Assembly (NCBI GenBank): GCA_031841125.1
Contig: CM063111.1
Coordinates: forward strand, 41,924,955 to 41,988,954
Length of the DNA: 64,000 nt
Origin: Acanthococcus lagerstroemiae
Lineage: Eukaryota > Arthropoda > Insecta > Hemiptera > Eriococcidae
Reading direction: 5' to 3'
The translations under genes and the position numbers were made by a program. Of this stretch, positions 35,263-46,399 are shown piece by piece. Position 1 is the stretch's first letter; the number at the start of each line of letters is the position of its first letter. Below the pieces are notes generated by a model, which was given only the letters and a program-made list of their open reading frames with translations, did not search any database and was not told the origin of the DNA.

Positions 35263-36017
35263 AATATTGCAACCCGAAGTTCATACATCATCATATTTTT
35301 ATGATTTATACTAATTTATGAAAGAGTATGTCGTAAGGCTTTTGCTTACGCCATCGAACCACGGTACAGCAACACCGCGCATTTTATACCTAGCCAAGGA
35401 CTCCCTCGCTGCGACTCATATACAGCGACCATCGGTCGGCTACGAGCTCGCGACGAACAATCGAATACTCGCGCTCCCGTCCATCCGCGACCCGGAGGAA
35501 TTCTCAGAATCTGCGGCCGAATAAACCGTGTACGGTGCAGACATCTGCAATCTGCATACGCATTCGGCTCTCAGCCTCGAAACCCTTCCGCGGAAAATAT
35601 ATTGAAACTCGCTATCGCCCGCTACGATGACACGGTCCCTTCTAAGAATAATATTTCATCATCTCGACAGACGCGACGTACGCCTGCCCCTCTGGCGATC
35701 AGCACCAAATGGCCTCACTACAACGCGCGATATTGCGGAAAGCTACAGTCTCCACTGAGATTCCGCCATCTTGAATGAATCTGCAATATAAACTCATTCT
35801 CCCGACGACCCGGGGGACTCGGCATTAACTTCTGGCTCGGAGGCACGTCCATAAGCAAATCAGACTTATAATCGGACTCCGAAATTTTCAACGTTATAAG
35901 ATCCTGTTGTGTGTTATCCGAATGGCCTAGTGGTCTATCCGGACATCGTAATATTTTCTAAATAACGCGATGATGAAGATGAAAGCCATCACGTGCAACA
36001 AAAAATGGCTCATAGGC
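35263..36017. other. Unique spacer; tRNA-like word near 35920
   Basis: No gene. AATGGCCTAGTGGTCTATCC near 35921 resembles a tRNA A box (compare the SINE head at 62545). No B box follows, so it is at most a SINE scrap. A 68-codon frame (35318-35524) is unrecognised. Confidence 0.35.
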
Positions 36018-36135
36018 TTGGTGTGGTGGAACGTATGGCGATGCACGCATGCCACAGTGGCCCCTGAGACACCGCACCCCCGGCACCGGGAACTACCCTT
36101 TCGGGTATCGCATCAGTACCGAGGGAGGCCCATAG
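36018..36135. repeat. Fragment shared with 49688-49805
   Basis: GGTGTGGTGGAACGTATGGC, GATGCACGCATGCC, AGTGGCC, GGGAACTACCCTTTCG and GTATCGCATC match 49688-49805 in order and orientation. The latter lies just past the 3' end of an R1-clade element read on the minus strand, so this may be a detached piece of its 3' UTR. Confidence 0.65.
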
Positions 36136-36149
36136 GCTTACGAAAGAAA

Positions 36150-36590
36150 GTTATAAAAGATCTTTCCGATCAAGATGTACGTAGCGAAAACGTGGACCTT
36201 AAAAGCAGAAGACAAACGCCGCCTAAATGCTTTCGAGATGTGGACTTGGAGACGGATGCTACGAATCCCATGGGTGGCACGCAGAACTAACATATCGGCA
36301 GTGAAGGGAATTGGCGAATCGGAAAGGCTCGCTGAGGTCTGCGAACGACGTGTGCTCAGCTTTTTTGGTCGTATAGTGAGACGAGACGGTGAAAACTTGG
36401 AGAAGGTGATACTACTCGGAAGAACACTGGGAACCAGAGCAGGAGGCAGACCGCCCACGCGGTAGTCAGATCATATAAAGTCGAAGTTCGGGGACCATGG
36501 CCCGAGCAGAAGAGTTAGCCCAGGATCGGATTAAATGGCGACTACACGTTGCGGAATCAGGTCACAATGGTCAGAAATGACCGGCGACAA
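36150..36590 (+). pseudogene. RTE-like element, C-terminal end only
   Basis: The frame starts KMYVAKTWTLKAEDKRRLNA, then FEMWTWRRMLRIPWVARRTN, a linker, then ERRVLSFFGRIVRRDGEN and RTLGTRAGGRPPTR. After a frameshift comes RAEELAQDRIKWRLHVAESG. These are the conserved C-terminal blocks of RTE-like reverse transcriptase proteins (E.W.L...D...L.AFEMW, then FGHI.R, then a GRP box, then an R..W end). Everything upstream, including the catalytic motifs, is absent. Similarity ends near an AAGAAGAAG tail at 36590, likely the true 3' end. Confidence 0.85.
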
Positions 36591-37894
36591 GAAGAAGAAT
36601 CCTGGTGAGGAGACTTCGGTGCTTCGCAGCTTCGTACCAAGTCGCGAATTCACGACCCGTCCTCTCGAGGCTGTTCTCGCCTAGTTAACTATAGCATCGA
36701 TCGGGGGATAAGCGGCCTCATCTCGTAACATGTACGCAAACTTAAGCGTTATCCTATCCCGACGAGACAGTGAGAGCCAGCTGAGTGTGATTTGAACGAC
36801 AACCGACGCGTGTATTATATGCGGCGTAAAGCGTGAAATCTCGTAGTTCGTATTATGCTCGGGCATTAGGAGGGAAACGACATAAACAAATCCGGATCAT
36901 GTTGCCGTTACCGCTGAATATTTAATAGCCGAATCAACATATTTTTCCTTTTAAAACTTGCTCGTCTACGACATGTTGCGGTGTAATACGACGCGAAAGA
37001 TGCACACGAACGGTATCAACTTCATTAAAGATAAACGAAAATTATTGGGACACCGGCGAACGACTATACACGCTGCGCTGTGCTTAGCTTTCCAAATGTA
37101 GGAGGAATACGTGATTCGATGCCGCGTGTCTGAGAGAGGAAAAAAGCTTTCTCGTTTCTTGCCAGCCATCGTATTACGTTACCGGTGTGGTATGTTTTCG
37201 GCGAACGTGAAATGCAGTAAATTTAATCGAACATTTTTACATAGCTGTCTCCCGCGAGCGCGATATTAACTCGGTTATTTCGCTGCCGTGTAACCTGCCC
37301 GCGCTCGCCTGCCACGCTGCGCGAGTATATCACTTTTTCACCATCCGTGTAGCGAGCAGATTTACTGCCTGCCTCTGCAAATGATACTCGCTTTCCTCGT
37401 ACTAATAAATACAGCCCGCTAGACTGTTTATTTGCGCCGCGAAATCGTCTGAAATTGTTCCCGGTTTCGACGAACAAGGTGCCATCCATGAGGAGTAGAC
37501 GATGGTTGCCACGTGAGACATGTGCTCAGGTGGGAGGTGCCGGAAACCCGGGAAGGCGACTCCAGACGCTCCACAGACTGCCGACCAACGTTGTTCTCAA
37601 CTTACTTTTGCTCTGCAGTGATGGGACAGCGACAGGAGTTCCCGTTTCCGCTACCTTAGAAAATTTGATTTCGTATCTGAATACGAAATAGTTTCAATAA
37701 ACGCTATATTTATTGGTCCGAACGAAGTGTGTGTAACAAAAGGCTATATCCCATTAAGATAGGCGTATCAGCTTCCGGCGATTTTTTCGATTTTTATTTT
37801 AGCCTTGGATAAGTAGAGGAAGGGTGGATACAGTGTTACAGGAATTGCCTTATTCCCACTTGCCTACCGCTGAAAAACTGTAGAATGATTGTAC
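36591..37894. other. Unique, CpG-bearing sequence without a recognised gene
   Basis: Balanced composition with several short frames on both strands (for example 37223-37489 minus, 37455-37691 plus). None has a known domain. It is possibly single-copy DNA. Confidence 0.4.
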
Positions 37895-38010
37895 GACATT
37901 TTTCCGACTACAATTTTCCGACACCGCATTTTTCCGACACCGCATTCTTCCGACAATTCATTTTTCCGACACTACATATTTCCGACACGACGATATTCCG
38001 ACTCATTTTG
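37895..38010. repeat. TTTCCGACA array beside the MULE fragment
   Basis: Eight spaced copies of (T)CCGACA or CGACT (TTTTTCCGACACCGCA and variants) at about 17-bp spacing. It lies directly downstream of the C-terminus of the minus-strand transposase fragment, where the subterminal region of the transposon should be. Similar CGACA words form the arms of the element at 13657-15455. Confidence 0.85.
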
Positions 38011-38033
38011 AAATGAAATTTCATTATCAACTT

Positions 38034-38594
38034 TCAAAATTTTGCGATATTTACATTGTGTGACAGATTTTGTAGATACTGTAAAATTGGGATATTTCCG
38101 TAATCAGCGGAAATGTTCTCCAAGCGAATTTGGAGGTCGCGCCACTTCTTTTGTGGGGCGCCTCTGACCTTCTTTCCTAGAGCGAGCTCCTGTATAACTA
38201 TCTCGGTGTAACCCTGCTCCTTCTGAAATTCAGATAGAGCAGAGTATAGATCGGGATGGTGTTTCCCCACAACCTGACGGAAACCGTTATGCCAACCTTC
38301 GCTAACATTATTTGTTCGATGTGTCTTAGCGAGGGCTGTTTCAAACTGATTCCACAGTGATGGGGGATATCTCGGCCTTGTTGCTCTTATGTAGTTCTTG
38401 TGGAAAAAATCGAAGACGGGATGCAGAGCTTCTGGACAATCGGCGCGAAGGCTGCGGAATGCGCGGGTGACATCTTCCACTGGCACAAATGCCAAAGATA
38501 GGAGCATGTGCGTATAGTTTCTTACGGTCCGATCGTCTGCATGTAACAATGTACCCACCCTTCCCCTACTGACAAAAAAATTTTGAGCCTATGA
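38034..38594 (-). pseudogene. MULE-type transposase, C-terminal fragment
   Basis: An open minus-strand frame of about 180 codons. It contains HADDRTVRNYTHMLLSLAFV, HPVFDFFHKNYIRATRPRYP, SLWNQFETALAKTHRTNNVS, EGWHNGFRQVVGKHHPDLYS and ALSEFQKEQGY. The RTNN..EGWH..F.....HP.L......EQ pattern is the conserved C-terminal region that follows the DDE domain in Mutator-like (MULE) transposases of animals. The catalytic part is missing; an upstream TAG at about 38595 and loss of similarity mark the break. The terminal K/N-rich tail ends at 38034, next to the CGACA array. The clean frame suggests relatively recent activity. Confidence 0.82.
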
Positions 38595-38729
38595 CGACAT
38601 TCCCATCCACCTCCAGGGAGGCGTGACCTAGAAATATGTGATCTTCTTGTTTTTAACATTATCTCAGGCAGTTTTTGATTAGTTGAAGCGAAACTTGGTA
38701 AATACGAGTGGTCTTGGGTTAAATATTCT

Positions 38730-38990
38730 CATTGAACCTATTGCAATCACTTTTTTTTCTCGTCTCTTCTCATCCGTTCAGTTCAGTGGCATGTCATTTC
38801 AGGTGTGCTGATCTGAGCGGACCTGAGTCACAGTTCAGTTCAGTGGCGCTTCATTTTCGAGAAATTAATTACTTGAAAACTATAACAAGAATTATAAGCA
38901 ACAATTTTGATTTTATTATGGTCGGCAATGAATCTCTTGCAATAACTTTTTTCTTCTTCTTCATTAGTGCTCATTGATCTTGACCTTACT
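38730..38990. repeat. Dispersed repeat related to 10030-10262 and 54285-55560
   Basis: TTCAGTTCAGTGGC occurs twice (near 38780 and 38835). CTTGCAATAACTTTTTTCTT and TGCTCATTGATCTTGACC match the other copies in order. No coding capacity. Confidence 0.5.
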
Positions 38991-41618
38991 GCGGTTCTAC
39001 TTCTACATTCTACATAATACGTTACCAATCCACATTCTACGACGCTACAGTTTATCGTTTTCCTGGTTTTCCAGCATTTTAGGTTACTATTTTCTTTGCG
39101 TTTTTGAATATTACGTTTCGGATTCTGCTATACGAACTCTACGACTCTATGTTTTACAATTTCAGCTTAGGTCTAGATCAAACGAAACACGCTTGTTCCG
39201 ATTCCCGTAACGTATCTATTTCTGCAGTTCTGCAGTTCTCTCGTCCCTGATCAGTATATTTTCAAAGGAACAATGACATATGAATCATGTTTCCTAAACA
39301 CAGTCAAGTATTATGATAGTTTTGATATTCTGTTTGAGGTTTCGAGGGATGAAGCCTCCTTGTAGCTGTTTGAAACTGCCTACTCGTTCATTTCGGAAAT
39401 GCCACGCCACCTAAATTAAACTACTTAAAGAACTATAAAAATCTGTTTTTCAAGAACACATGATTCAAAGTTCAAGAGTCCTATAGAAACTACTGGGGTT
39501 TAAACGTCACCTAGGTAGCGCTATTATAGGCAACCGTTTTGTGGGTATTGTTATCAGTTTGGGGGTGATCTAGTCACGAAAATTCACCCCAAAGTGACGG
39601 GAATACTATAAACATACTGACAGTGCTACCAACACATTTTAAGTCCCAATATGGCATAGCGTTTACTGATAAGCTTCTTTCAACTTGGATACGCATTTTT
39701 GTTTCGGGAACACCATTTATCAAAAATTCTACTTTACCGACTTTTCGGAGAAAAGGAAGGTATTTACACTTTTTCCATGGATACTAATAACTCATTTCGT
39801 CAACAAATGTCGCTTGGTCGCATTTTGTTTTTTAACGTCCAATTTTACCAAGTATACCTCTATTTTCCAGCCGAGAACCGACCCTCTTCAAGCAGCAGAG
39901 CTGCTCGTTCAGGTTTTTTTATCGCTTGTATACCCTTAACATCGACTTTAAAATTTTCCAAATGGGGCCGGGGGTGCGGTGTTTCAGGGGCCACTTTGGC
40001 ATGCGTACATCGTCATACGACCAGCTAAAAATTGGTGAAGCAAACGAGGCTAGTGACTTTTTTGTGGGTACTAAAGAGTCCATTCCCATCACTTCCAAAA
40101 AAAAAAAAACTATCGCAATTAATTATTTGTAATTTCCTGATTTAACTGACCTACTCGTATTTGGCGTAAGACAGGTACACCGGGTCACAAGACGAATGCA
40201 AAGCTGGGGTACGGAATTCGGTAACTTTCCGTGCACCCGGTGAGTTCTACTTAATTGATAATGCTTTCCTAATGGGCTTAAACACTTCTAAGAGGCGAGC
40301 GGCGTTGCGCCTTTGTAAATGAGTGAAATAATAAAAGGCTTTCGTGTTTGTTTATTTTAGCGCCCTCTCCTTGTAATCAATACGAAGACGGTTCGCAATT
40401 CGAGTGAGGACACGGACGCAGCGTCACGTTCACCCTTTCCTTTTCGAGGCTTACTCTCGCGATCCGGGGGTGTAAAAGCGGTGATGAGGAAGTCTAACAG
40501 CTCAAAGGCGGGGCGGGCTGTGAAGTGATCCGCGGCCGGGCAAAAGGCAAACTATACGGCGATTTAAGTATCCGGACAATTGAGTCATGTTTTACAATAG
40601 TAAGGCCGGGGTTGGTCGGTTGGTCGGTCAGTCGGGGTGCTCGTGTGCTCAGTCGAAGGATCAGTTCTGCGGCGGAAGTAACAACACCGACACGGAGCCG
40701 GACGGCGGTTGCTTTCTCGAGGCACCCCAAATAGGTCGACGTAGGAAGATTGTAAAGCTACCCGGACTTTGCAGACCCCTGGGCTCATTTTAGTGACATC
40801 GCGCAATTATTAAATCCGAACTTTTATAACATTGTTCCGTTTTCTAAATAAAGCTTCATGCCGGATTATACTCGGCAATGTACAGTACTCAGTGCAGCTA
40901 TAAAACCTTTGCAAATAGTGTTTTTATTCTGTGCGCTATGGTATTTCAGGACTAACGTCTATTTCCTCGCCGCTCTTCTTTTTTTCTCCTTTATTTTTAT
41001 AATCTGCGCGAAGAAAGTTAAAGTATAGCCCCTCGTTTAATAGCTTTCGAGAAAAGTCGTTTATTAACATCATTTTCTTTAGATGTGAATTGGGAATTTT
41101 TTTATAGGGTCGCGCTATTTTAAGTACAAGTAAAACGAGACAAAGAAAAAAATGATTAACGAATGAAATTTCGGACACAGCATCTCAGTGTGCAATCGCC
41201 GGACGGCGATGGGCCGAGCTGGCTGCATTAAATTGTTCTGTTTCGGATGAGACGTCCGAGAAATTCAGCAGTTTGGCGGATAATGAAATTTAATATTCAC
41301 ACTTTTTAGAAAAGTAGCCTCGGCTTCGTGCTTGTAATCCTTCGTCTCTGGTGTGTTATTCTAAATTTAAAAAAATGAGGGATAGCACAGCGGAACCACT
41401 ATTCAAGCAATTTTTCCATTGGCATAAATAAGCCCGGACTGGGGAAAGAACTTGGAAAGTACACGTGCGAAGAAATTTTAGCATTATTTTGATACTTGTC
41501 GCCCGATTCCCTGTATCCAGGTCGGATATTTGCGCTCATGAATTTTTCCTATCAAGGTGCATAAATATAAAACCCGATTGTGGGCAACTTTTTGAGCTTT
41601 TGTCTAGTACCGTAATCT
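38991..41618. other. Long stretch without a recognised gene
   Basis: Mixed unique sequence. A short imperfect hairpin lies near 39560-39595 (TTTGGGGGTGA against TCACCCCAAA). 40200-40800 is CpG-rich, with overlapping open frames of 69-78 codons on both strands that I do not recognise. Nothing could be supported as a gene. Confidence 0.4.
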
Positions 41619-42326
41619 AAGGTAACTTCGGACCGATTCAACTTTTTTACTTAAAACATTTCCCACAAAGTTCAGATTGAAGGGAATTCCATTAAATTTG
41701 ATGCGAAATTAATGCCAACGCATGTGGTTACACTTCTATGTATGAGTAGTTAAAATCGATTTTAAAATCGAGATAGGGAAACAAGAATGATTTTCGTAAC
41801 GCACATACAAAAAGTCCCCCAAAAAACAGTCAAAAAACTTTGTTTGGAACACCAAAAAAATCTTATCAAATTTACGTTTTCTCATGGTCGAATGCAGCAC
41901 ACTTTTCTGAATAATTTAAAAAAAAATAAAATAAAATAAAAGATCAAATTATCGGGAAAAAAGTAGAAAAAGTGACGAAAATTTTTATACCAAGATGCTT
42001 TGTTGTCTAAAATTGTAATTAAATTAAGTTTGAAAAATGTTAGAAGAAGTCACCACGACTTTTGCAATGAAGTATATGAAAAGTGTACCTAATTTTGAAT
42101 TTATATTTTAAAATTTAACATTTTTATAGCTGAAATTTTGATTTTCTTTTTCAAATTTGATTTTTCAGAATGATTGTATACTTTAATGGATAAAAATGCC
42201 TTTTTATACTTGAATAAATGTTGGATTCTTCATTTTAAGTTTATAAAAAGTGTTTTCAAAATTTCAGGAAACCAAAACATAATTTTTTTAAAGAGAAAAA
42301 ACAGAAAGTTCGAAGTTACCCCTTTT
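41619..42326. mobile_element. AT-rich inverted-repeat element (AAGGTAACTTCGGAC)
   Basis: AAGGTAACTTCGGAC at 41619 faces its inverted partner GTTCGAAGTTACCCCTT at 42308-42324. The roughly 700 bp between is very AT-rich and has no long frame. The ends and size fit a MITE-like element; a clear target duplication is not visible. Confidence 0.5.
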
Positions 42327-42559
42327 CTGGATAATTTTTAGACCGCCATCCTCTGGCGGGTTCAAAATTAAAATTAAGCTTATTTCAGCCCATAAAATAA
42401 ATTTCCATGGAAATATCAATCACTGAACTGGATTTTCACCATGAAGAGCTAAATCATACCGACTGGCTTCAAGTCGGGGGGTGGAGCGTTACGTTACGGT
42501 TTTCGCTCTGGTGCACCTCACGACTGTTGCTGTTGTGAATAAATGATAAAATAAAACTA

Positions 42560-42750
42560 GGGGTAGATTCAAAAGTAGAGGAAGGTAGCCAAAGAATGGT
42601 CGGCAAGGAAGTGAAAAAGAAGAAGAGGTAGACCACCGACAAGGTGGAAGGACGAGTTGACAAGAGAATTTGGGATGTTATGAGGCAGGACGAGAAGGCC
42701 CTATAGGGGATGGTGGAAGAGAACAATGGACGTCCATGCTCGAAACCAGG
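42560..42750 (+). pseudogene. RTE-like C-terminal scrap
   Basis: A plus-strand frame reads KRRRGRPPTRWKDELTREFG then a stop and GWWKRTMDVHARNQ. This is the GRPPTRW box and terminal W block of RTE-like proteins. Only about 60 codons survive. Confidence 0.72.
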
Positions 42751-43141
42751 TCAGTTTGACAACATGACTGTCCCCCCCCCCCCATACAACCGGCATCGGT
42801 TCGAATAAAAGACTGTAAATAAAAATAAATTAAACAAGAAAAAAATTGAATTCTGAAGAATATCTCAAAATAAAGGTGGGCAATACTATCACTCTTGGAA
42901 AAGTTACCCTATAATGTTGCTCTAAAACAGTGGGGTAAATAAGTGAGGATATTGTAATTTATCCTCCCCCTCCGAAATGTCTACTTCTCCATTTTTTCAA
43001 ATTTTGAGTAAAATTCAAAAAATTTCCTCAGTGCGTACTTACTGTCGCTTAAAATTGCGTGGTAATTGGTGAAATGTTTTCCCACCAAAATGAAGATAAT
43101 GACCCATATGCTTGTTTTACCTCACGTATTGCTATAAGAGT
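42751..43141. other. Spacer
   Basis: Contains an 11-base C run near 42772. No gene was seen. Confidence 0.4.
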
Positions 43142-43149
43142 TCCTGGGC

Positions 43150-45254
43150 CAGAGGCGGCGCGACTGGGGGGAATGGGGGAGGAAGCCCCCCCCCCCGTAG
43201 AATTTTTATTCGGTAAATTGGGTTAAATTCGGCACAATTTCGAAAATTTTAGAATTTTTCTCTTCTTTCAGGAAAAATTTTACAATTCAGAAAATTTTGG
43301 TAAGATTTTCTAAGCTGTGAGTAGTGTGTATATTCTGTTTTCATAGATAAAGACGAAACACGGAACTCCAACGTAAAACAGCGAATAGTCATGTTTCGTC
43401 ATTTCGTTTATGTTTCACGACCAAACCTGCAAAACGATGAAATGATCTCGAGGAAAACCTCTGATGGTTTCCGAAGAATTTCATCGAAAATCTTCGGGGA
43501 AAATCTCCGATGATTTCCAAAGAATTTTTAATTTCCAAAGAGAATTTTCGAGGAATTTTATCGAACATATTAAGGAAAAATTTCCGATCATTGAGAAAAA
43601 TCTCCAATAAATTTAGGAGAATTTTGTTGAAAATTTTAGGGAAAACCTGTAACGATGCCAGAGAATTTTATTGGAATTCATGAAGAAATCTCTCTGATGA
43701 TTTTTGAAGTATTTCTTGAGAAAAAAAGGTTCGATGATTTCCAGAGATTTTCATGGGAAAATTTTGGGTTACATTATCGGTGATTTCCGAAGAATTTCAT
43801 CAGAAATGTTCTGGGAAAATCTCCGATGATTTCCAAGGAATTTTATGAGAAATTTTTGAGAACAATCTCTGATCATTTCCGGAGAATTTCATCGGAAATC
43901 TTCAGAAAAAATTTCCAATGTTTTCCAAAGATTTTCTTCAAAAATCTTCCGATCATTTTTGAAGACTTTTATCAAAAATATCTTGGGAAAATCCGATGGT
44001 TTTTGAAGAGTTTTATCGGCAATTATCAGGGAAAATCCCTGATGATTTCCAAAGAATTTCATCGGAAATTTTTAGGAAAAGTTTCCAATTTTTTCCAGAA
44101 AATGTTATCGAAATTCTTTGAGAAAATTTTCCGATAATTTTTAAATAGGAAATATTCGGGGGAAAACTCCCATAGTTTTTGAAGAATTGTATCGAAAATC
44201 TTTGGGAAAAATCTCCGATAATTTCCAAAGAATAATTTCATTGGAAATCTTCGAGAAGAGTCCCCAATGATTGTTAAGGAATTTCGCCGGATATTGTTGG
44301 AAAAAAATTCCGGTAATTAACGAAGAAGCTCATTGGAAATGTTTAGAAAAAATTTCTAGTGTTTTCCAAAAAATTCCATCAAAATCATCGAGAAAATTTT
44401 CTGGTAATTTTTGAAGAATTGTATAGGAAATATTCGGGGGGAGGGGGGGAGGGAAACTCCGATGGTTTTTGAAGAATTTTATCAAAAAACTTCAGGAAAA
44501 ATGTTCGATCATCTTCGAAGAATTTCATCGGAAATATTTGGAAAATATTCCGATAATTCCCGAAGAATTGAGACTATTTCCCACTCGTGCGATGGAATCA
44601 GAATTTTTTTTCAAAGATCTTTCATAAAATTTTTCGAAAATCTTTGAAAGTTTTTTCTGAAGATTTCCGATGAAATCCTCCGAAAATTAGCGGAGATTAT
44701 TTTCGAACATTTTCAATGACATTTTTTTGAAATTATCGAAGATTTTTCTCAAATCATTTCCCATAACATGCTTCGAAAATTGTGGGCTGATTTCCGTAGA
44801 ATTTCATCAAAAATCTTCTGAAACTAGTGAAAAGTCCTCTGAGTACAACTATGACAAACGTACGATCGAAAAATTTACTAATGGTGAATTGTAACAAATA
44901 TATGTGTGACAATAAGCTTGAGAAGAATTATGCAGAAATGGCTCAAGCCATAAAAAAATGACGAGTAACTTCAATTTGGAAGTAGTCTAAAAATATTTTT
45001 CCCCTTAAAATTAATTTTTTTTTAATTATTATTTTTTTAACCATGATGTTAGGTACTTTACGAGTTTTTGTTGTAATACTTTTCTACTGACATTGATATT
45101 ACTTTTTATTCAAATATATAAAATTTGTACTTACATCACAGTTACGTCATCATTCAATGCAAAAAAATTATTCGACAGCTTAGAATTTTTATTCGGCACT
45201 TTTGTACCCAATCCCCCCCTCCCCCCACAGAGAAATTGATTCGAACCGCCTCTG
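43150..45254. mobile_element. hAT-like element expanded by an internal minisatellite
   Basis: The left end CAGAGGCGGCGCGACTGG and the reversed right end CAGAGGCGGTTCGAATC share CAGAGGCGG. Each is followed by a G-rich run and then by GAATTTTTATTCGG. The flanks TCCTGGGC (43142-43149) and TCCTGGGT (45255-45262) match at 7 of 8 bases, an 8-bp target duplication typical of hAT elements. No transposase frame is present. Most of the interior (43440-44830) is a degenerate 46-bp tandem repeat. Confidence 0.8.
43440..44830. repeat. 46-bp degenerate minisatellite inside the hAT-like element
   Basis: About 25-30 diverged copies of GATGATTTCC(A/G)AAGAATTT plus CATCGGAAATCTTCGGGAAA and ATCTCC. The period is 46 bp where it can be counted (43450-43510). 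Frames on both strands with Phe/Lys/Glu-rich peptides are artefacts. Confidence 0.88.
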
Positions 45255-45262
45255 TCCTGGGT

Positions 45263-46399
45263 GGCTTCAAGTTTGGTGAAATTAAGTTCTGTCTCTGACC
45301 AAACCCTTTTCGAATATTTTCAGGACTAGATATCTATAGATGTTGTTTATAACAAAGAGCATTTGTGTATCTAAGTATAATAGATGCCATTTCTACCATT
45401 AATAGAACAGATCCATTGGCCTTTTCAAATTCATTACGAAAACATCGAAATAGTTTGTAGAAAGTGTTTGTTTGTCTGTTTGTTCCGTAGGACCTGGAAG
45501 ATTCGTACTTTCTGGATGTTGCAAAGGAAGCCACAAATTTTTTCCGCCTCTGGACATCCTCATTTTTTAAAACTTAGACCTTTCGGGAGTATTTAAATTG
45601 AACTTCTTCGCATTGTGTTAAAATTTGGTGCCTGTAACTGTTCCCTTTCAAACATTATTACCTAGTGGGTTGAAAATTGGAAATCTCCTAGATGAGGTGA
45701 AAATACCCTAGTATTACATTTACATCTAATTTATCGTGACCATAATAATATACTTGGATATCATTTCGTACTGATTTATGTATATGACCCATTTTCAGTC
45801 CCATATCTTTAAAATTTCAGTGTTTGGAAACTATGATCAGCATTTCTTCTAATATTATCCAATTACATTTTTGAAAACACCAACATCTTCAACCGAATAA
45901 CACAAATATGAAGCGATACACGCTACATCCATCCACCAACACATGCATACATAGAACAGAAATCAATTGTTATTGTTTGGCTGTATTAAAAATATGTGGT
46001 AAATTTCCAATTTGGTGCATAAGTTTACCTAATACCCATCCCAAAAAAAAAGTGTATCTATCTGCTGTTAAATGAAAGTCATGTGGGTACCTAAGAGTTT
46101 GGGGTAGCTTCAGGATCTGGTTGTTACCATTCAGAAAGAAAGATCGAAGGTAGGGGTCGAGATGTATGTTTAGCAAGATCAAATTGAGAACTAGATTTAG
46201 CGAGCATATCAACAGAATTCGAATATAGAGCCAGACAATAAGGTAATAAAACGAAGGCAAAAGAAGAGCAAGAGAGAAGGAGAGGAAACGATGGGTAACC
46301 AGCGAATATGCTCATGTGGAGTCTTTCATTTTATTTTACAGGCTTTTAGTCGAAGTTGATATCAGGGGGAAAACGTACCCCCTCTCTGACACTGCGACT
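45263..46399. other. AT-rich spacer, no gene recognised
   Basis: Open frames up to 96 codons are hydrophobic and without domain. Nothing could be supported. Confidence 0.4.

Noticed and set aside
43826..44137. Phe/Lys-rich frame in the 46-bp repeat
   Set aside because: Frames with the same repetitive character are open on both strands; satellite artefact.
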